Shown: piece after piece, positions 14,091 through 16,823 of the stretch | Numbering within the stretch: position 1 is the stretch's first letter | Layout: every line of letters begins with the position of its first letter | Source of the DNA: DSXH01 sp037446915 | GTDB lineage: Bacteria > Bacteroidota > Ignavibacteria > Ignavibacteriales > Melioribacteraceae | Direction of reading: 5' to 3' | Length of the DNA stretch: 16,823 bases | Assembly (NCBI GenBank): GCA_037446915.1 | Contig: JBBIHP010000067.1 | Location: 1 to 16,823 of the forward strand | Translations under genes and position numbers: made by a program | The notes under the pieces: generated by a model | Databases searched by the model: none | Seen by the model: only the letters and a program-made list of their open reading frames with translations | What the model was told of the DNA's origin: nothing

Positions 14091-16823
14091 TTGTTCCCTT
14101 CAATTGTGAAATGGCACGACGAACAATGATTGTAATTAGGAATAAATATTCCGTTCTGAATATTATTTACGGCTTTATTTAGTTGCTCCTTAAATTTAGC
14201 AAGCTCACTTGCTGTTATATTTTTCGTGGCAACATTATCGGGGTATTTTGTAAAGACAATTAATAATTCATATTTGTCGTAAGATTTAAAATACCTGGAT
14301 AACACATAAGCATAGAAAGTTAATTGCTGAAAATAATCTACAGCTCTTTTGTTTATTGCGCTAAATTCAATGTCATCGGTTTTATAATCGATAATTATCA
14401 ATTTATTTTTTTCAACAACAAATTTATCAATTATGCCGTAAAGGTAATTCTCTCCTTCTTCTGTATAGATTTCATATTCATTATGGAATTCTTTGTACTT
14501 ACTTAAGCTTTTGTAGAATTCCGATCCGCAAAATTCTGTCAATTCATTTTTAATATTTTCTTTTAATTGAACAAGAGTTGTCTGCTCATTTATTTTTTCT
14601 GCTGCTAATAAATTATCCACAAGTTTATCTATTTCCGATAAATCAGGATTTTCTTTCAGCACCGCATGCACAATTTTCCCTTTAATATTTGCATGGGATT
14701 TTAACTCTTCGTCTTCTATATTATTAAAATCATACTTCTCATTAGAAAAACGCTTAATTACATTAAAGATTGTTGGGAAACCAAGCTCATAAGTCAGTTC
14801 GTATTTAACCGGGCATTGATAAAACATCGATACTTTGGTAGCGGAGATTATTTCCTTTTTAGGATAATCAATTATTTTATTTAATAGATAAATTTTATCA
14901 GCGCTCTGTTTTTCTTCGGACTTAAGAAGTGAATTAGTTCCTTCCAGCTTTTTAGTAATTATAATTTCTGATTGGACCGGCTTTTTATCAAAGATAAATT
15001 GTTCATCTCTCTTACTCATAAACTCTACATTGCCGGATAAATTAATTTTATCGGTGTTAAAGTCGGTGTTAAGTCCATTCTGCAAAAAACTTAAGAAAGA
15101 ATCTTTGGAGGCATTATTATTTTTTTGTGTCGCTGATATAAACAAATAATTCATTGCACGTGTTACTGCCACATACAGTAATCTTTTTATCTCGGCAACA
15201 TTCTTTTGATGATGAAGATAATTATAGAATGCAACAATATAAGAAGTAACAGGACCATTAAAATAATTTTCATTAAGAAATACTTTAACAGGAAATCCAA
15301 ATTCTTTGTCAATTCCCATCGATCTTGATTTAATCGCATCATCACGTGCAGATTCGTTGCAACCGTAAAGAAATACAGCTTTGAATTCGAGTCCTTTCGC
15401 CTGATGTATTGTTAGCAGTTTGACAGTATTAGTTTCTCTGGAAATTTGTGCCTGACCTTCGTCCTCTACCGATTCAATGGCATCTCTTAGATAAACAGTA
15501 AAATCGTACAGATTTTTAAAACTCTTTTTATAATACTCGCGGGAAATAGCAAGAAGTTTCTTAAGGTTTGCAATTTCCTGATCGGAATTTTTCTTTGAAC
15601 TTATAACCGACCAGTAAGCTCTATCGGAAAGAATTTTTCTAATTAGCGTGAATACTTCCGTACTTAATAATAATTGTTGATGTTCATTTAAAGAGTCAAC
15701 AACTTTCATTATATCATCATTTTTTAAAGCATAACTTTTTAATTTCGAGAAGAAATTACTTCCATCTTCCAAAGAAATTTCGAACAACAACGGATCAGCT
15801 ATATTATAGAACGGAGAACGTAAAATTCCAATTAAAGCTGCGTCATCATCATTATTTATAAGGAAACTAAGGTAGTTATAGATATCACTAACGGATTGTT
15901 TTTGATAAAATCCTTTTCCGCCAAGAACATTATATGGAATGTTGTTCTTTACAAACGCATTTTCAATTTCAGTAAACATAGAACGTTTTCTGCAAAGAAC
16001 AGCAATTTCGCTTAATTCCACTTTCTTTGAAGTTACAAGTTCAGCTACTTTCGATGCGACAATTTCTGCTTCAGTAAATTCCCCCTCTTCATCGGTCAGC
16101 AGAAACTCTACAGAACTAATTTCATTTTCACTTTTTGCACAGATAAGCTCGCTATAACTTACTTCATTTAATACCGGTTCCGGTTCTTTGAATAATTCAT
16201 TAAATAATTTATTGGTAAATAGAACAAGTTGCGGTGCCATCCTGAAGCTATGGGGAAGCAGAAGAAGTTTTCCCCGGTCATCAAGTTTTTCTATTTCGTT
16301 CTTTGTTTTATTGAATATCTCCAGCTCGGCATCTCTAAACTTATAAATGCTTTGTTTCTCATCGCCAACTACAAATAAATTCCCTTCTCTTAATTGATCT
16401 AGAATTGGCATAAATATTTGGTATTGGATTTCATTCGTATCCTGGTATTCATCAATCATTATATATTTGAATTTGTCCCGCAAAAATTCTTTAACATCAT
16501 CGAGTTGAATAATTTTTTGTGTTAGCAGGAGTATATCTTCAAAATCAATGTAGCCCTTTTCTAATTTTTTATTAACATACGAATTAAGAACCGAATTAAA
16601 GACCTTTATAAAGTGTCTGCCGAAAGTATAATATTCACTTATAGATTCCTGACTAAAATCTGATTTAAGAATTGGATTAACACTTTGTAAAATTTTTTCG
16701 ATTCTACCAATCTCGTTATTGAAAGTTTCCCGTTCCCATGCAAGGTATCCTCGGTTTCTTACTTCTTCTTTCTGAGTTAGTATTAAGTCGCTAATTTCAT
16801 TAAGTATATTAATTTTTTCCTGG
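14060..16823 (-). CDS. UvrD/AddA-like helicase-nuclease, 5' end beyond the window
   Basis: A superfamily 1A DNA helicase joined to a RecB-type nuclease, probably for double-strand break end processing. The 920 visible residues are open to the window edge; an internal TTG at 16483 is not the start. Helicase motifs (visible numbering): DEYQDT (124-129), then GDEKQSIYKFR, LPHSFR, TIHQAKGLEF and LLYVAVTRA. Walker A lies outside. The nuclease domain has GKIVH (H719), GIID (D799) and DYKT (D812, K814). C670, C900, C903 and C912 match the four-Cys Fe-S pattern known from AddB and Cas4-type nucleases. It resembles AddA in layout; an addB-like partner may lie outside the window. Confidence 0.9.
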   Translation of the reverse strand, partial: QEKINILNEISDLILTQKEEVRNRGYLAWERETFNNEIGRIEKILQSVNPILKSDFSQESISEYYTFGRHFIKVFNSVLNSYVNKKLEKGYIDFEDILLLTQKIIQLDDVKEFLRDKFKYIMIDEYQDTNEIQYQIFMPILDQLREGNLFVVGDEKQSIYKFRDAELEIFNKTKNEIEKLDDRGKLLLLPHSFRMAPQLVLFTNKLFNELFKEPEPVLNEVSYSELICAKSENEISSVEFLLTDEEGEFTEAEIVASKVAELVTSKKVELSEIAVLCRKRSMFTEIENAFVKNNIPYNVLGGKGFYQKQSVSDIYNYLSFLINNDDDAALIGILRSPFYNIADPLLFEISLEDGSNFFSKLKSYALKNDDIMKVVDSLNEHQQLLLSTEVFTLIRKILSDRAYWSVISSKKNSDQEIANLKKLLAISREYYKKSFKNLYDFTVYLRDAIESVEDEGQAQISRETNTVKLLTIHQAKGLEFKAVFLYGCNESARDDAIKSRSMGIDKEFGFPVKVFLNENYFNGPVTSYIVAFYNYLHHQKNVAEIKRLLYVAVTRAMNYLFISATQKNNNASKDSFLSFLQNGLNTDFNTDKINLSGNVEFMSKRDEQFIFDKKPVQSEIIITKKLEGTNSLLKSEEKQSADKIYLLNKIIDYPKKEIISATKVSMFYQCPVKYELTYELGFPTIFNVIKRFSNEKYDFNNIEDEELKSHANIKGKIVHAVLKENPDLSEIDKLVDNLLAAEKINEQTTLVQLKENIKNELTEFCGSEFYKSLSKYKEFHNEYEIYTEEGENYLYGIIDKFVVEKNKLIIIDYKTDDIEFSAINKRAVDYFQQLTFYAYVLSRYFKSYDKYELLIVFTKYPDNVATKNITASELAKFKEQLNKAVNNIQNGIFIPNYNHCSSCHFTIEGNKCIKQQKISK

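Overview
This is a 16.8 kb piece of an AT-rich bacterial chromosome made almost entirely of housekeeping genes. All genes but one lie on the minus strand, so gene order is given right to left. Three features suggest the Bacteroidota/Ignavibacteriota/Chlorobiota side of the tree: promoter -10 elements of the form TAnnTTTG, tRNA genes without an encoded CCA, and the mix of protein types (a roughly 560-residue NuoG, a UvrD-type helicase fused to an Fe-S nuclease). That placement is inferred from sequence style and was not tested phylogenetically. An Ignavibacteria-like organism is my best guess.

Region A, about 14060-16823 (minus): the 3' part of a UvrD/AddA-like helicase with a C-terminal RecB-type nuclease domain, cut by the window edge. 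It overlaps an amidase_3 family cell-wall hydrolase by 31 nt. Region B, 11624-12979 (plus): one POT/PTR2-family transporter whose 3' end overlaps the amidase 3' end by 8 nt. Region C, 10470-11486 (minus): a short IMP dehydrogenase/GMP reductase family enzyme without CBS domains, divergent from the transporter. Region D, 9680-10265 (minus): a two-gene toxin-antitoxin module (ribbon-helix-helix-like antitoxin plus MazF/PemK toxin) with its own well-formed promoter. Region E, 4998-9534 (minus): an M16 zinc peptidase followed by nuoG, nuoH and nuoI of respiratory complex I, ended by a clear intrinsic terminator. Region F, 3331-4869 (minus): a ComM/YifB AAA+ ATPase. Region G, 1-3302 (minus): a translation/transcription operon starting from a strong promoter, with tRNA-Tyr, tRNA-Gly, tRNA-Thr, rpmG, tRNA-Trp, secE, nusG, rplK, rplA, a likely L10 leader, and rplJ running off the left end.

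Region G is the usual secE-nusG-rplKAJL neighbourhood with upstream tRNAs, but it lacks the tuf gene often found between tRNA-Thr and tRNA-Trp. The nuo block supplies the NADH-side Fe-S subunit G, the membrane anchor H and the connecting ferredoxin-like subunit I. The remaining complex I genes must lie elsewhere.

I found no CRISPR array, insertion sequence, prophage or clear novel system. The most unusual points are a tRNA-Thr gene whose acceptor stem is disrupted at consecutive positions, a purine enzyme with a substituted catalytic loop, and a helicase-nuclease with a Cys set typical of Fe-S nucleases. No gene-free stretch exceeds about 210 bases.
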